Shown: one piece after another, positions 1 to 9,981 of the stretch
How positions within the stretch are numbered: the first letter of the stretch is position 1
Layout of the letters: every line of letters starts with the position of its first letter
Source: Escherichia ruysiae
Lineage (GTDB): Bacteria; Pseudomonadota; Gammaproteobacteria; Enterobacterales; Enterobacteriaceae
NCBI RefSeq assembly: GCF_902498915.1
Contig: NZ_CABVLQ010000001.1
Strand: one strand, 5' to 3'
Length of the DNA: 64,000 bases
Translations under genes and position numbers: made by a program
The notes under the pieces: model-generated
Told to the model about the DNA's origin: nothing
What the model saw: only the letters and a program-made list of their open reading frames with translations
Databases searched by the model: none

Positions 1-313
1 CCGGTTTGCGGGTGCCTAACAGCCCTTGCAGGCGATACAACTGGTCGAATAATCCTGGGTCGATGGACTTTATTTTGTTCGCGCGGAAATCGCGGAAAAA
101 ATGGTTTAGTTTTGCCAATTCTTCCTGAATATAGCCTCTGCCATCGAAAAACTCCGCTTTAATGGACTCTCCGGTATGGAGATTGTTGAGTGTCAAAATA
201 CGCGGACGTGGGGTAGAGAGTGTCGCAAACGCAGGGGTCGGCAAGATGGCGGCACCAAGTGCAACGCCACCAAGCGCCAGCAGTTTACGGCGATTAGCGT
301 CGAATTTGTCCAT
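1..313 (-). CDS. mepK: MepK (YcbK) murein endopeptidase, 5' part only
   Basis: Partial gene: the first 104 codons are inside the window and the rest runs off the left edge. The start is the ATG at 313 (MDKFDANRRK). The N-terminus carries a twin-arginine motif (NRRKLLALGG) followed by a hydrophobic stretch, as expected for a Tat-exported protein. The visible protein matches E. coli YcbK/MepK as I remember it. The family (peptidase M15-like) cleaves meso-DAP-meso-DAP 3-3 crosslinks in the periplasm, the very bonds made by LdtD encoded just upstream. The catalytic His/Asp residues lie outside the window. Both genes are on the minus strand, 180 bp apart with a hairpin between them. Confidence 0.93.
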   Translation of the reverse strand, partial: MDKFDANRRKLLALGGVALGAAILPTPAFATLSTPRPRILTLNNLHTGESIKAEFFDGRGYIQEELAKLNHFFRDFRANKIKSIDPGLFDQLYRLQGLLGTRKP

Positions 314-424
314 GATAATCAAGTCTACAGGTCAATGTTATCGTTTATATGCACTTCTGGCGCACAAGAGGCACCTTAACCGCGCATAAAGCTAACGTCA
401 AGATGACTCAATCCCAGCAGTGAT

Positions 425-447
425 GGGGGCTAGCGAGAATAGCCCCC
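425..447 (-). terminator. Hairpin between ldtD and mepK
   Basis: An 8-bp perfect stem GGGGGCTA / TAGCCCCC encloses a 7-nt loop. It lies 47 bp past the ldtD stop and 112 bp before mepK. The T-rich side (AATTTT) follows on the plus strand, so on the minus strand it is at best a partial terminator or an mRNA-stabilising stem between two co-directional genes. Confidence 0.5.
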
Positions 448-493
448 AATTTTGCCAATTATTACGACAACTGATTTACCCGAACTACTTCAT

Positions 494-2341
494 TTATCTG
501 ATTAATTGTTCCGCTTTCGATACAATTTGCGAGCTGGATCGCGCAGGCAGATCATAATTGTAAATATCTGTACGATATTGAGTACGACCATCTGCACCGA
601 CAAAAGCGGTCAGGTAGTAGAGATTAACCGGGATCGACTGACGGATATTGACGTAACGGGTATCTCCCTGCTTCAGGGCGTCGGAAATACGCTTGTCATT
701 CCAGCCTGCATCCTGCAACAGCATATTTGCCAGATCAGATGCCTTATTCACCCGCACACACCCTGAGCTTAACGCGCGTGTATCACGCTTGAACAGATTG
801 TGATTAGGCGTGTCATGTAAGTAGATAGCGTCTGAACTCGGCATATTAAATTTATACCGTCCTAGCGAATTTCGTGGGCCAGGAGCTTGCTGGAAGCGGA
901 ACGGTAAATTCGAGGCGGTAATCGTTGACCAGTCAACCTGCCACGGATCAATCGCTTCTTTGCTGTTCCAGCCGCGCATCACCGTATAGCCATGACTTTC
1001 CAGATAACCCGGATCGTTACGCACTTTCGGCAGAATATCTTTGCGTGCCAGCGTCGGCGGTACGTTCCACGGCGGATTCACCACCACATTGTTTAAAGCA
1101 CTGCTCATCATCGGTGTTTTGCGGTCAGGACGGCCGACAATCACCCGCGAGTCCAGCACCTGATTACCGTTCTGGTAATAGACCAAAGAATAGGCGGGTA
1201 TATTGACCATGATGCCAGTAGAAAGCTCCGCAGGCAGCAAGCGTAAACGCTGGATGTTGAGTGCCAGCACACCTGCACGCTGGGCTGGCGTTACATTTAA
1301 CCAGTCCCGCGTTGCCGGACCAATAGCGCCATCGGCCCCCAATCCTTGCCATGCCTGAAAACGTTTAACGGCTTCCACCAGCTCATTATCGTAGGCAGCG
1401 CGTACGGCTGGCGCAGGTTTACTGCGAGCCGTAGTTTGCCTGTCCATCGGCTTAGTTTCTGCTGTTTCGACGGCAACGGCGGACGGACTCACGACTGCAT
1501 CTGCGGGTGTTTCATCGCCAGGGAGCGCAATTTTCGGCCCGCCTTCGAGCATTCCCGTTCGCTGCAAAATCTCGCGCAGTGCTGGTACATCATTACTCCA
1601 CTGGCCAGGACGCAGCGTTGCTTTACCGGTCAGTTGTGGCCACGGTTTCGTATCGCTGAGTAAGGTCAATAAAGATTCATGCATCGCGGCATATTGCGGA
1701 TGCTGCGGAGCCAGTCCTGCAACAAACGTTGGCAACTGACCATTATTTAGCGCCACCTGCCATTGGTTAATGACCGAGAGCGGTGGTGTAGAGAGCGCAT
1801 AAGGTTTACTGCTGTACAACCAGTGCGTACCTTTGACCGGAATGTTGGCAACGAAATGGAGATAGCCCAGCATTGCATCCGACAGCACTACGTCGCGTGC
1901 CAGACCGTTAACGCCAGGATCAGTCAGTAACTCTACCCATTTATTAAACTGCGGCTGAAAACCGGCAATCGCCACTTCCGCCAGTTGCTGCTGGAAGGCT
2001 TTTACCGCATCACGGTTTTCCCACATAGGCTGCATGTCACGTGCGGCATACAGCAGTTGAAGCTGGTTAAGATAAACCGGCTTATAACCTGCGGGTAATT
2101 GAGATTCGATTTGTGTGCGAGCGTTTTCCGCCGCACCCTCTGGTAGCGGCTGAAGTCCCGCCATAATTGCCGTAGCTTGCGCTTGCGGCAGTGCATCTCC
2201 CTGTTCGCTAACAGCCACCGGGCTGTCGCCAGGGATTACTTCAGGCTCATCAGCCTGCACACTGAACAGTGGAGCGAATGTTACGGCCAGACACAAACTT
2301 ATTGCCGAAAGCCGACGACCACACATCATGTTAAGCAACAT
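494..2341 (-). CDS. ldtD: L,D-transpeptidase LdtD (YcbB)
   Basis: 615 residues from the ATG at 2341 (MLLNMMCGRR), the K-12 length. An in-frame extension upstream to 2419 has no signal sequence at its N-terminus and was not used. The protein has an N-terminal export signal, a periplasmic body, a peptidoglycan-binding segment (about residues 310-345, AVKRFQAWQGLGADGAIGPA) and a C-terminal YkuD catalytic domain with the signature HDTPNHNLF...SSGCVRV; the Cys is the nucleophile (Cys528 in K-12). It makes DAP-DAP 3-3 crosslinks in murein and supports beta-lactam tolerance and envelope repair. mepK, whose product opens such bonds, lies next downstream. In E. coli it is a CpxR target, and a candidate box lies upstream. 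Confidence 0.97.
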   Translation of the reverse strand: MLLNMMCGRRLSAISLCLAVTFAPLFSVQADEPEVIPGDSPVAVSEQGDALPQAQATAIMAGLQPLPEGAAENARTQIESQLPAGYKPVYLNQLQLLYAARDMQPMWENRDAVKAFQQQLAEVAIAGFQPQFNKWVELLTDPGVNGLARDVVLSDAMLGYLHFVANIPVKGTHWLYSSKPYALSTPPLSVINQWQVALNNGQLPTFVAGLAPQHPQYAAMHESLLTLLSDTKPWPQLTGKATLRPGQWSNDVPALREILQRTGMLEGGPKIALPGDETPADAVVSPSAVAVETAETKPMDRQTTARSKPAPAVRAAYDNELVEAVKRFQAWQGLGADGAIGPATRDWLNVTPAQRAGVLALNIQRLRLLPAELSTGIMVNIPAYSLVYYQNGNQVLDSRVIVGRPDRKTPMMSSALNNVVVNPPWNVPPTLARKDILPKVRNDPGYLESHGYTVMRGWNSKEAIDPWQVDWSTITASNLPFRFQQAPGPRNSLGRYKFNMPSSDAIYLHDTPNHNLFKRDTRALSSGCVRVNKASDLANMLLQDAGWNDKRISDALKQGDTRYVNIRQSIPVNLYYLTAFVGADGRTQYRTDIYNYDLPARSSSQIVSKAEQLIR

Positions 2342-2499
2342 CCCTTGCCCCCTGTTTTTATCATACTTTGAATAGCCAGGCTGCTTTTCTCTACTTGCCT
2401 GTACAACGCCAATACTCACGAAAGTATGACGAGCAAGCCTGTTACTTATCAGGCTTACCTTCAGTATATAAACACCGATACGTTTTTACACAACCTAAT

Positions 2500-2514
2500 G
2501 TAAAGAAGTTTAAA
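2500..2514. promoter_or_regulatory. Candidate CpxR box upstream of ldtD
   Basis: GTAAA-GAAGT-TTAAA fits the CpxR pattern GTAAA-N5-GTAAA with one mismatch. It lies about 160 bp upstream of the ldtD start. CpxR control of ldtD is known in E. coli, but I matched this site only to the consensus. Confidence 0.35.
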
Positions 2515-2566
2515 GAAAAGCGCGCCGTAATGCGGCATTTTTTTAGTGCAGAAACGGAGTTTTCTG

Positions 2567-2592
2567 AAAAAAGGCGACATCGCTGCCGCCTT
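2567..2592 (-). terminator. Rho-independent terminator of the muk operon
   Basis: Just past the mukB stop the minus strand reads AAGGCG, a short inner GC-rich segment that can also pair, then CGCCTT running into T6. The stem plus U-tract is a standard intrinsic terminator for cmoM-mukFEB. Confidence 0.75.
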
Positions 2593-2596
2593 AATC

Positions 2597-5500
2597 TTAA
2601 CTTGCCTGGGAAGACGCTTCGTCAGCCCCTGGAAGCGTTTCTGGAAGCTGCGGCGCAAAGCCACGTAAACCAACCACATGAACGTGCTCGGTATTCTGGA
2701 ATACCTTACGCACCAGTTTGTAGGTGGTGCCTTTCTCCGGGCTAATATTTTCTGGCGCCGCGATGATGAGCTGCATTTGCAAACGCTCACACAATTCAAA
2801 CAGCGTGGCGATAGAACGAGCATCCAGTCGCGCTGCTTCATCGAGGAACAGCAGGCGGCAAGGAGAAATGTCTTTACCGCGCAGTCGGCGTGATTCATCT
2901 TCCCAGCTCTGTACCACCATCACCAGAATCGACATACCTGTACCAATTGCTTCACCGGTAGATAGTGCGCCCGATTCCGCACGCAACCAGCCATCGGAAC
3001 CACGGTTAACCTCAACTTCCATCTCCAGGTAGTTGCGGTAATCCAGCAGTTCTTCACCAATGGTCTGCGGTGTGCGCTGGCCCATATCAATCTGCGGGTT
3101 AAGACGCTGATACAGTTTCGCCAGGGCTTCCGAGAAGGTCAGACGGTTGCTGTTAAATAGATCCTGATGTTGTTCATGCTGTTCAGAAAGGACATCCAGC
3201 AGCATGGCGTGAGTTTCACGCACGTTCACGTTCAGACGCACGCTGTTCACCTGACCGAACGAAACGTTCTGCAATCCCTGGTTGAGCATACGGATGCGGT
3301 TCTGCTCGCGCTGAATGGTTTTACGAATGATGTTTGCCACGCTGCGGGAACTGATCGCCAGTTTCTGTTCGCGGGAAGTTAACTCTTCGGTCAGACGGCT
3401 AAGTTCGATTTCCATCTGCTCGATAGCTTCAACCGGATCATCGGTACGAATAATATCCTGACGAATACGTTCACGCAGATGCTGGTAAACCGCCACGAAG
3501 AACTGAATTTTACGTTCCGGACGTTTTGGATCTTCCGACATACGCAGCACGTCGCGTAGATGTTCGTTATCCGCTACCGCCAGACGCAGCGCACCTAACG
3601 CCTTATCCGACATGGAACGCAAATCATCAGCGGAGAGATAAGCCAGCTCGCGACGGTGCAAGCGACGCTCAACACCGTTATCTTTCACCATGCGCATGAC
3701 TGCACACCAGCCCGCTTTGGCGGTCACCACCTGCTCGCGCATCTCAAAGTAATCACGTTCCAGCTTGCGCAGTTTGCGGGTCAGGTTGTCCATCTCCGCT
3801 TCGCAGAAGGTAAGTGCTTTTTCCAGTTGGTTGCGACGAGAACGGTTATTGCTCAGTTGCGCATGTAGTTCGTCACGGCGAATGCGCGCCCGTTCTTCTG
3901 CCCCGCTATCGGCACGCACACCGATATCCTGCAATTCGCGTTGCAGATCGTTAAGCAGCTCTTTTTTGGTGTCGTAAGAACTTTTCAGCGAGGCCAGTAC
4001 CTGGTTGTACTGGCTCAACTGCGCTGCATGACCACGCAACGCTTCACGAGCGCGGGTACGTTCCGCCTCTGCCTGCTCCAGACGTTCACGCAGTTTTTCG
4101 TTGAGATCGCTGTTACCGCTGAGCATTTCTGCCGAGTCGGAGTAGCTAAAGTGCGCACGACGCTGCACAACTTCAGTCAGGGCAAATGCCTGCTGACGGG
4201 CATCGCGCTGCATCCGCTGGGAGTACGCGTAATCTTCTTTTAACTGTTCGAATTGTTCAGGGTCGCTCTGCAATACTGAAACCATCGGCTCCAGTTTCGC
4301 CAGTTGATTACCGAACTGCTGAACAAAACGCGCGGCTTCCTGGGCTTCATCCAGACGTTCGCGGATTTCATCGACGCGATCTGCCAGGCTGTCATCAGCC
4401 AGCAGGTTGAGACGCGGCAGAATGCGGTTCAGCGCGGTAACGCCCTCTTTCGCCTGCTCAAACTGAATACGTTGCTGCTGGTTATCATTTTCATGATTAC
4501 TCAACGCCCGCTCCAGTTCGACGCGACGGCTGTTCAGTTGGCGGATTTCGGCTTCCGGATCGGACTCAAACGCCACCGCCAGATGGCTGCCGATAAAGCG
4601 GCTAAATGCCTGATGCAAACGCTGGGTTTTCTGTACATCAAAGGAGAGCGTAGCAAAACGTTCAGAGAGCACTTCACGCTCAGCATGAAGGCTTTCAATG
4701 CGGCTTTCGCGCGCCGCACGACCAAACAGAGGAACTTCCGGGAAGCGTGAGTAACGCCACTGACGGTCGGCAATTTTCACCACCACCGCTTTTTCCAGCT
4801 CATCAACGCTGAACACGCTGTCATCGAACGACTGCGGATCACCTTCGATCAGATAGAGATCTTCCGGGCAATCGGTTAAACCTTCCAGTTGTTCGGCAAT
4901 CTGCGACAGATCCGGCACGACGATCGCGTGACGAGACGGGCCATATAGCGCAGAGAAGTACGGCGCATCTTCAAGGCTAACGTCGTCATAAATTTCTGAC
5001 AGCAGCACGCCACCAAAACGTTCTGCCAGCGCATTCAGGCGCTGATCTTCAGAGCCGCCCGGCTGGCTTAAACGCTCAATCTCTTCGTCAACGGCGTTTT
5101 TGCGTGCCCCCACTTCGTCACGTTCAACAATCGCTTCGCGCTCACGCTCCAGCAACTGTTGCATGTATTCAGTGACGTCCTGGCTGGAAGTGAACTCTTC
5201 ACCGCACTGCTCACTCAACTGATTGAGGCTGTTTTGCGCCGCCAGCCAAACCGGCGCACGCTGCATCAGACTCTGAATGCGTGATTGTAGTTGTTCCTGT
5301 TCCTGACGCAGCGCCATGCGCTCTTCACGGGCGTTAGACACGCTGTCAGACAGAGAAGCAATGCGCGCTTCCAGTTCCTGATGCAGGGCTTCCAGTTCGT
5401 CGATATCGAAATTCTTGCCCTGACGTTTGCAGAATTCTGCCAGCAGGCGTTCGGCTTCTTGCTGCTCGCGCAGACGCTGTTCCAGTTCGCTTAAGCGCAT

Positions 5501-7057
5501 CCGCAGCGGCTGAACCTGTTCTGCCAGGTGGCGCTGATCGACCCCTTCGCGCAGCAGTTCGCGGGCGACCTCCCACGCTTCGTTACGCGCCAGCGGACCG
5601 TTGATTGCTACTACCAATTGATAAGCCTGCTCAAACTGGCTGTGCGCGGTTTGCGCCATGCTCATTTTCTGCTCAAGAGAGAGCATTTTTTCGGTCGCTT
5701 CCAGCTCTTTCGCCTGGAAGGTTTCCAGCCATTCGGCGGCGCTGTCGGCGGTTAAGTCCGGCAGATGACACAATTCTTTGGCACGATTAAGCGCAGCAAT
5801 CGCCTGGTTGTACTGGATCGCGCGCGTTTGCTGGACGTCCAGCGCCTGCTGGTAGTCAGCAAGCTGGCTTTTCAGCTCATCCACTTCCAGTTCGGCGGCT
5901 TCCGCACGCGCTTCGTTCTCTTCCTGGCGCTCGATGGCTTCTGCCATCACTTCGTTTTGCTCTTCCAGACGGATCTGCAGCTCATCGAGATCCGCTTCGT
6001 AACGTTCGATCTTTTCCTGCTGACGCAGTGCAGTCTGCACCAGGTTCAGGTGATCGCTGGCCGCCTGATAATCCGCTTCCAGATCGCCTTCGGCACCGTT
6101 GTGCTCTGCCAGCTCACGCGCCATATCGACGTGTTTGTACTGCTCCGCCGCCAGTTGCTGACGCGAAGTGTGTAGCTCACGACGAAACTCCAGAGCTTTG
6201 TCGAGATGGACACGGCGCTCGTTGGCGTGACGCATGTAGTCCGCCGCCACGTAGTTGGTGGCTTCGCTAATCAGATGCTTGAACAAGTCACGGTCAGACT
6301 GAGTGACACGAATCGCTTCCAGCGTCATGCGGTTTTCACGCAGCGCCGCTTCCATGTCCTGGAACGCTTTACGCACACCGCTGTTTTCTGGCAGCAGGTA
6401 ATCGCGCAGAGAACGGGTAATGGCGCTGGAAATACCGCCGTACAGCGAGGCTTCGATCAGACGATAGAATTTACTACGATCAGAAGCAGAACGCAGACGA
6501 CGCGCGATGATGCCCAGATCGAACATCAGCGAATGGTAATCGGTGATGGAGTTGAACTGCTTAAACTGCACGCCTTCCATCGCTTCGAGTTTGTCTTTCA
6601 GCTCGTTAAGCGGCAGCACGCGCGCCTGACGTTCGTTCAGGGTTTCGGTCACCAGTTGCGTCGGCTGCACCGACATCGGCAGCCCCTGAATGGCAAACGG
6701 TTTGATATCAACTTTACGATCGCGCCCGGCAACCTGTTGTAGACGCACACCAACCACCACGCGCTGGTGGCGCGAGTTGATGGTGTCAAGCATCGAATAA
6801 CAGACACCCGCTTTTAGCTTACCGTGCAGGCCTTTATCTCGCGAACCGCTGGTAGCCCCGGCTTCCGTGGTGTTACGAAAGTGCAACAAGGTCAGGTCGG
6901 GGATAAGCGCCGTAACGAACGCCGCCATGGTGGTTGATTTACCCGCACCATTACCGCCGGAAAGCGTCGTGACCAGCTCATCAAGGTCAAAGGTACGGGC
7001 AAAAAAGCCATTCCAGTTAATCAGCGTCAGTGAGCGAAATTTACCGCGTTCAATCAT
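2597..7057 (-). CDS. mukB: Chromosome partition protein MukB (SMC-like ATPase)
   Basis: 1486 residues, the K-12 length. The N-terminal head has a Walker A motif GGNGAGKS at residues 34-41. Long heptad-rich coiled coils follow, with a hinge near the middle (about 645-805). The C-terminal head carries the ABC signature (LSTGEA) and Walker B (CRLLFLDEAA). MukB is the SMC subunit of the MukBEF condensin, which compacts and segregates the chromosome and works with topoisomerase IV and MatP. It is the last gene of cmoM-mukF-mukE-mukB: its ATG shares one base with the mukE stop (TAATG), implying translational coupling. The sequence is nearly invariant against K-12. Confidence 0.98.
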   Translation of the reverse strand: MIERGKFRSLTLINWNGFFARTFDLDELVTTLSGGNGAGKSTTMAAFVTALIPDLTLLHFRNTTEAGATSGSRDKGLHGKLKAGVCYSMLDTINSRHQRVVVGVRLQQVAGRDRKVDIKPFAIQGLPMSVQPTQLVTETLNERQARVLPLNELKDKLEAMEGVQFKQFNSITDYHSLMFDLGIIARRLRSASDRSKFYRLIEASLYGGISSAITRSLRDYLLPENSGVRKAFQDMEAALRENRMTLEAIRVTQSDRDLFKHLISEATNYVAADYMRHANERRVHLDKALEFRRELHTSRQQLAAEQYKHVDMARELAEHNGAEGDLEADYQAASDHLNLVQTALRQQEKIERYEADLDELQIRLEEQNEVMAEAIERQEENEARAEAAELEVDELKSQLADYQQALDVQQTRAIQYNQAIAALNRAKELCHLPDLTADSAAEWLETFQAKELEATEKMLSLEQKMSMAQTAHSQFEQAYQLVVAINGPLARNEAWEVARELLREGVDQRHLAEQVQPLRMRLSELEQRLREQQEAERLLAEFCKRQGKNFDIDELEALHQELEARIASLSDSVSNAREERMALRQEQEQLQSRIQSLMQRAPVWLAAQNSLNQLSEQCGEEFTSSQDVTEYMQQLLEREREAIVERDEVGARKNAVDEEIERLSQPGGSEDQRLNALAERFGGVLLSEIYDDVSLEDAPYFSALYGPSRHAIVVPDLSQIAEQLEGLTDCPEDLYLIEGDPQSFDDSVFSVDELEKAVVVKIADRQWRYSRFPEVPLFGRAARESRIESLHAEREVLSERFATLSFDVQKTQRLHQAFSRFIGSHLAVAFESDPEAEIRQLNSRRVELERALSNHENDNQQQRIQFEQAKEGVTALNRILPRLNLLADDSLADRVDEIRERLDEAQEAARFVQQFGNQLAKLEPMVSVLQSDPEQFEQLKEDYAYSQRMQRDARQQAFALTEVVQRRAHFSYSDSAEMLSGNSDLNEKLRERLEQAEAERTRAREALRGHAAQLSQYNQVLASLKSSYDTKKELLNDLQRELQDIGVRADSGAEERARIRRDELHAQLSNNRSRRNQLEKALTFCEAEMDNLTRKLRKLERDYFEMREQVVTAKAGWCAVMRMVKDNGVERRLHRRELAYLSADDLRSMSDKALGALRLAVADNEHLRDVLRMSEDPKRPERKIQFFVAVYQHLRERIRQDIIRTDDPVEAIEQMEIELSRLTEELTSREQKLAISSRSVANIIRKTIQREQNRIRMLNQGLQNVSFGQVNSVRLNVNVRETHAMLLDVLSEQHEQHQDLFNSNRLTFSEALAKLYQRLNPQIDMGQRTPQTIGEELLDYRNYLEMEVEVNRGSDGWLRAESGALSTGEAIGTGMSILVMVVQSWEDESRRLRGKDISPCRLLFLDEAARLDARSIATLFELCERLQMQLIIAAPENISPEKGTTYKLVRKVFQNTEHVHVVGLRGFAPQLPETLPGADEASSQAS

Positions 7058-7761
7058 TATTCTTCCTCTCCGCTATCTGGCTGATTCTCTTCAGTTTCGT
7101 CGTTGAGTTGCAGGTGGTTTTCCAGCGACATAGCTTCACCATCGCGAATCAGGCGACGCTGGGCTTCGCGCGGATCGTCGCCCGCACGGACATCCGCACC
7201 GAAACGGAACACCGATTCAGTAATGCGGAACTTGCTGCTGTCGTGCCCCATAAACCACACCATGCCTAAGCGGCGCAGACGGTTGAGCGAAGAGCGTACT
7301 TTTTCCTGCAACTTCTGGCGATCCACGTCCGAACCGGTAGAACGGTTGTTTACCAGTTTCAGCAGTTTCGCTTCATCAGCCAGGGTGAGCAGTTCATCAT
7401 ACAGTTCCTGCTGAGTAAAAATCCCCTCGTTCGCCAGCCGTTCCGGGCTGAGATAGAGATAACAGAGGATTTTCCCGACCATCATGTCCAGTTCCGACAA
7501 TACGGAGCGCGGGATAATAGTGGTAGAACGTGGGCGCAAATAGAAAAAACCTTCCGGCGCGCGAATAAGCTCCACGTTATAACGTGCGTAAAACTCTTCC
7601 AGATATTCCTGAAAATCCATCAGGAATGCATGATTATCCAGTTCGTCGAGGCCAATATGACGGCCTGAACGTAAGGCGCTATCCAGCGCCGGAAATAACG
7701 GATTCGCCAGCGCCTGCGCCAGCTTAACCGGCATCACTTGTTCAATATTTGTCGATGACAT
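7057..7761 (-). CDS. mukE: MukE, condensin KITE subunit
   Basis: 234 residues from the ATG at 7761 (MSSTNIEQVM), the usual start; the frame stays open upstream to 7788 inside mukF. MukE is a winged-helix protein that binds as a dimer to MukF and, through it, to the MukB heads, controlling ATPase activity and DNA loading. The acidic tail (NDETEENQPDSGEEE) is typical. The gene overlaps the end of mukF by 20 bp and its stop overlaps the mukB start by one base, so subunit ratios are probably set by coupled translation. Confidence 0.96.
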   Translation of the reverse strand: MSSTNIEQVMPVKLAQALANPLFPALDSALRSGRHIGLDELDNHAFLMDFQEYLEEFYARYNVELIRAPEGFFYLRPRSTTIIPRSVLSELDMMVGKILCYLYLSPERLANEGIFTQQELYDELLTLADEAKLLKLVNNRSTGSDVDRQKLQEKVRSSLNRLRRLGMVWFMGHDSSKFRITESVFRFGADVRAGDDPREAQRRLIRDGEAMSLENHLQLNDETEENQPDSGEEE

Positions 7762-9064
7762 GCGCCTGTACCTTGGCTCCGTAATCATTAATCGGCTGCC
7801 ATTTCGCAGGCAGTCCGGTGAAATCTGCTTGCGCTACGCCGAGGCGTACCGCCTGATCAATAACAATACGCGCAACGTCAAAGTGACGCGCACGTGGATA
7901 CTGCGCCAGATATTCGCGTACCACCAGACCAAGATCCAGCGGTACTTGTCTGGTTTTGTACACGGCGAGCTGTTCTTCGATGATCGCCGCCAGTTGTTCG
8001 CGGATCTCGTTGAACTCTTCGTACTCTAAATCTGGCGGAAGCTCCCCGGTCACTTCTTCGTCGCGCAGCGCCATCTCTTCGTCACGCATATCCAACAGAC
8101 GATCGGCATTAGCGTAAGTCAGCGCCCACGGTTCATCAAAATAGGTTTGTACCGACTGACGTAACCGCTGAGCAAAGACGCGGTTTTTATCCATATCGAT
8201 AGCAGTACGGATAAATTTGTGTACGTGGCGATCGTAGCCAATCCACAAGTCGATAGATTGCTGTCCCCAGCTGATAATACGATCGAGCTTACTTTGCAGA
8301 TCGAACACCAGACTATCGACAAAATGCAGATCGTCATGCGTCATGGTCGCATCCTGGATGCGCAACAGGTTAGCCTGCAATTTGTCACCTGCCGCTTCCA
8401 GCGTATCCTGCAATTCACGCAGCGTACCGGAGGTTTCTGAAAGCAACAATTCGCAGCTGGAGATCGCCGCGCGCCAGTCTTTATTCAGCAACTGAGCGAT
8501 GTCATCTTTCACCTGCTGCTGCTGCTCATCCATCAGACGTTGCGTTAGATCGATGCTGTCGAAAATTTCTGCTACCGAATATTTCAGCGGAGCATAGACA
8601 TTGCGGTGCCAGTGAAACTCATCGCCGCCCTCTTCTGCCGCGTCCGCCGCACGCTTCAGTTCGCCTGCAACGATCGACAACTGCATAGAAAGACGTAGCG
8701 TAGAAAACTCACGCTGACGGATGTAGTAGTCAGTAATGCCGATGCCGAGCGGCGTCAGACGATATATAGCATTCCCTTCCGCCTGCTCACTGGTAAAGCG
8801 GTTCAGCAGACGTTGACGCACCATGTCGTTGATCGCGTTGTTGGCGCGCACGCCGATGGTTTCGCTGGTTTGCTCAAACGCATCACTCACATGGCGGAAT
8901 GCATCCACCAGCTCGCCTTCACTCATCTCACCATCCAGACGCTCGCCATTCAGCGTGGCAACCGCCAGCAGAAAAGAGAGTCGGTCTACCGGCAGCGAGA
9001 TGGAGAAGTCATTTTTTCTGGCCCAGGCAACCAGTTCGGGGACTGTCTGGGAAAATTCACTCAT
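7742..9064 (-). CDS. mukF: MukF, condensin kleisin subunit
   Basis: 440 residues, the K-12 length. The N-terminal winged-helix region dimerises, a helical middle binds MukE, and a C-terminal winged-helix contacts a MukB head, giving the kleisin bridge of MukBEF. The start at 9064 overlaps the cmoM stop in an ATGA arrangement (9061-9064), and the 3' end overlaps mukE by 20 bp. It is the first of the three condensin genes in the operon. Confidence 0.97.
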   Translation of the reverse strand: MSEFSQTVPELVAWARKNDFSISLPVDRLSFLLAVATLNGERLDGEMSEGELVDAFRHVSDAFEQTSETIGVRANNAINDMVRQRLLNRFTSEQAEGNAIYRLTPLGIGITDYYIRQREFSTLRLSMQLSIVAGELKRAADAAEEGGDEFHWHRNVYAPLKYSVAEIFDSIDLTQRLMDEQQQQVKDDIAQLLNKDWRAAISSCELLLSETSGTLRELQDTLEAAGDKLQANLLRIQDATMTHDDLHFVDSLVFDLQSKLDRIISWGQQSIDLWIGYDRHVHKFIRTAIDMDKNRVFAQRLRQSVQTYFDEPWALTYANADRLLDMRDEEMALRDEEVTGELPPDLEYEEFNEIREQLAAIIEEQLAVYKTRQVPLDLGLVVREYLAQYPRARHFDVARIVIDQAVRLGVAQADFTGLPAKWQPINDYGAKVQAHVIDKY

Positions 9065-9846
9065 ACTTTATCCTTGCTCTGCGGTTTGCGCGCGGTGACA
9101 TGAATATAACGCCCCAGGCTGATATATGGTTCCTGACGGCAATAACGCGTTTCTAATTCAAGTAATGCTTCGTAGCAGTCGCGCTGCTGGTGCTTTTCAC
9201 GCAGATAATCATGAAACACGCGAACGCCGGTTTTACCCATAATTTGCCAGCCAGCTTCTTCCAGCCACTGATATACCTGCGCCGGGTCGCGTGGATAGTC
9301 TGGCGAAAGCGTCCGTTTTTTCTTTTTCGGCATTCCCGCCTGCACGTAATCAAAATTCCCTGCGACCATGTTATGCATCAGCAAGCCATGCGCATTGTAG
9401 AACATTAATGACAACACGCCGCCTGGGCGCAACACTGACCACAACGTTTGCAATACGCTGCGGGGATCAGCCACCCATTCCAGCACCGCATGGAACAATA
9501 TCAGATCAACGGGCGTTTCCAAATGCGAAGCAACGTCCTGAGCGGCGCAATGTATAAATTGCATGTTGTCGCTCACACCTTTAGCGTCTGCCGCCTGCTT
9601 TGCGCGGTCGATCATCTGGGCGGAGAGATCGCATAAAATGACCTGATGCCCTCGTTCGGCCATTTTGATCGCGGTCTGTCCTTCTCCACCACCGGCATCC
9701 AGCACACGCAGTTTTTGCGGTTCCATATCCACCAGCACACGATCGAGATCCTGCCACAGAATAGCCTGTCGAAGCTGTCCTTTGGTGGTGCCGTAAATGT
9801 TACGGGAAAACTTTTCCGCAATGTCATCAAAATTGCGATCCTGCAT
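9061..9846 (-). CDS. cmoM: tRNA 5-carboxymethoxyuridine methyltransferase CmoM (SmtA)
   Basis: 261 residues from the ATG at 9846 (MQDRNFDDIA); an ATG four codons upstream is possible but gives a non-standard N-terminus. It is a class I SAM methyltransferase with the glycine-rich motif I DAGGGEG at residues 50-56 and motif LILFHAVLEW further on. CmoM methylates cmo5U34 to mcmo5U34 in a subset of tRNAs, tuning wobble decoding. It is the promoter-proximal gene of the muk operon and overlaps mukF by 4 bp. The link to chromosome partition appears to be positional only. Confidence 0.95.
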   Translation of the reverse strand: MQDRNFDDIAEKFSRNIYGTTKGQLRQAILWQDLDRVLVDMEPQKLRVLDAGGGEGQTAIKMAERGHQVILCDLSAQMIDRAKQAADAKGVSDNMQFIHCAAQDVASHLETPVDLILFHAVLEWVADPRSVLQTLWSVLRPGGVLSLMFYNAHGLLMHNMVAGNFDYVQAGMPKKKKRTLSPDYPRDPAQVYQWLEEAGWQIMGKTGVRVFHDYLREKHQQRDCYEALLELETRYCRQEPYISLGRYIHVTARKPQSKDKV

Positions 9847-9981
9847 TGCTTTCTCCACCGGTTGGCTAAGACGTTTTCTGATAAAGGCGCTATTTTGTCA
9901 CAGCCACGGCGAGAATGAACCCGTCTGGTGTAATATCACTGTCGATCCCTCGCTATATGGTTAAAAAAGGAACCAGAAAGG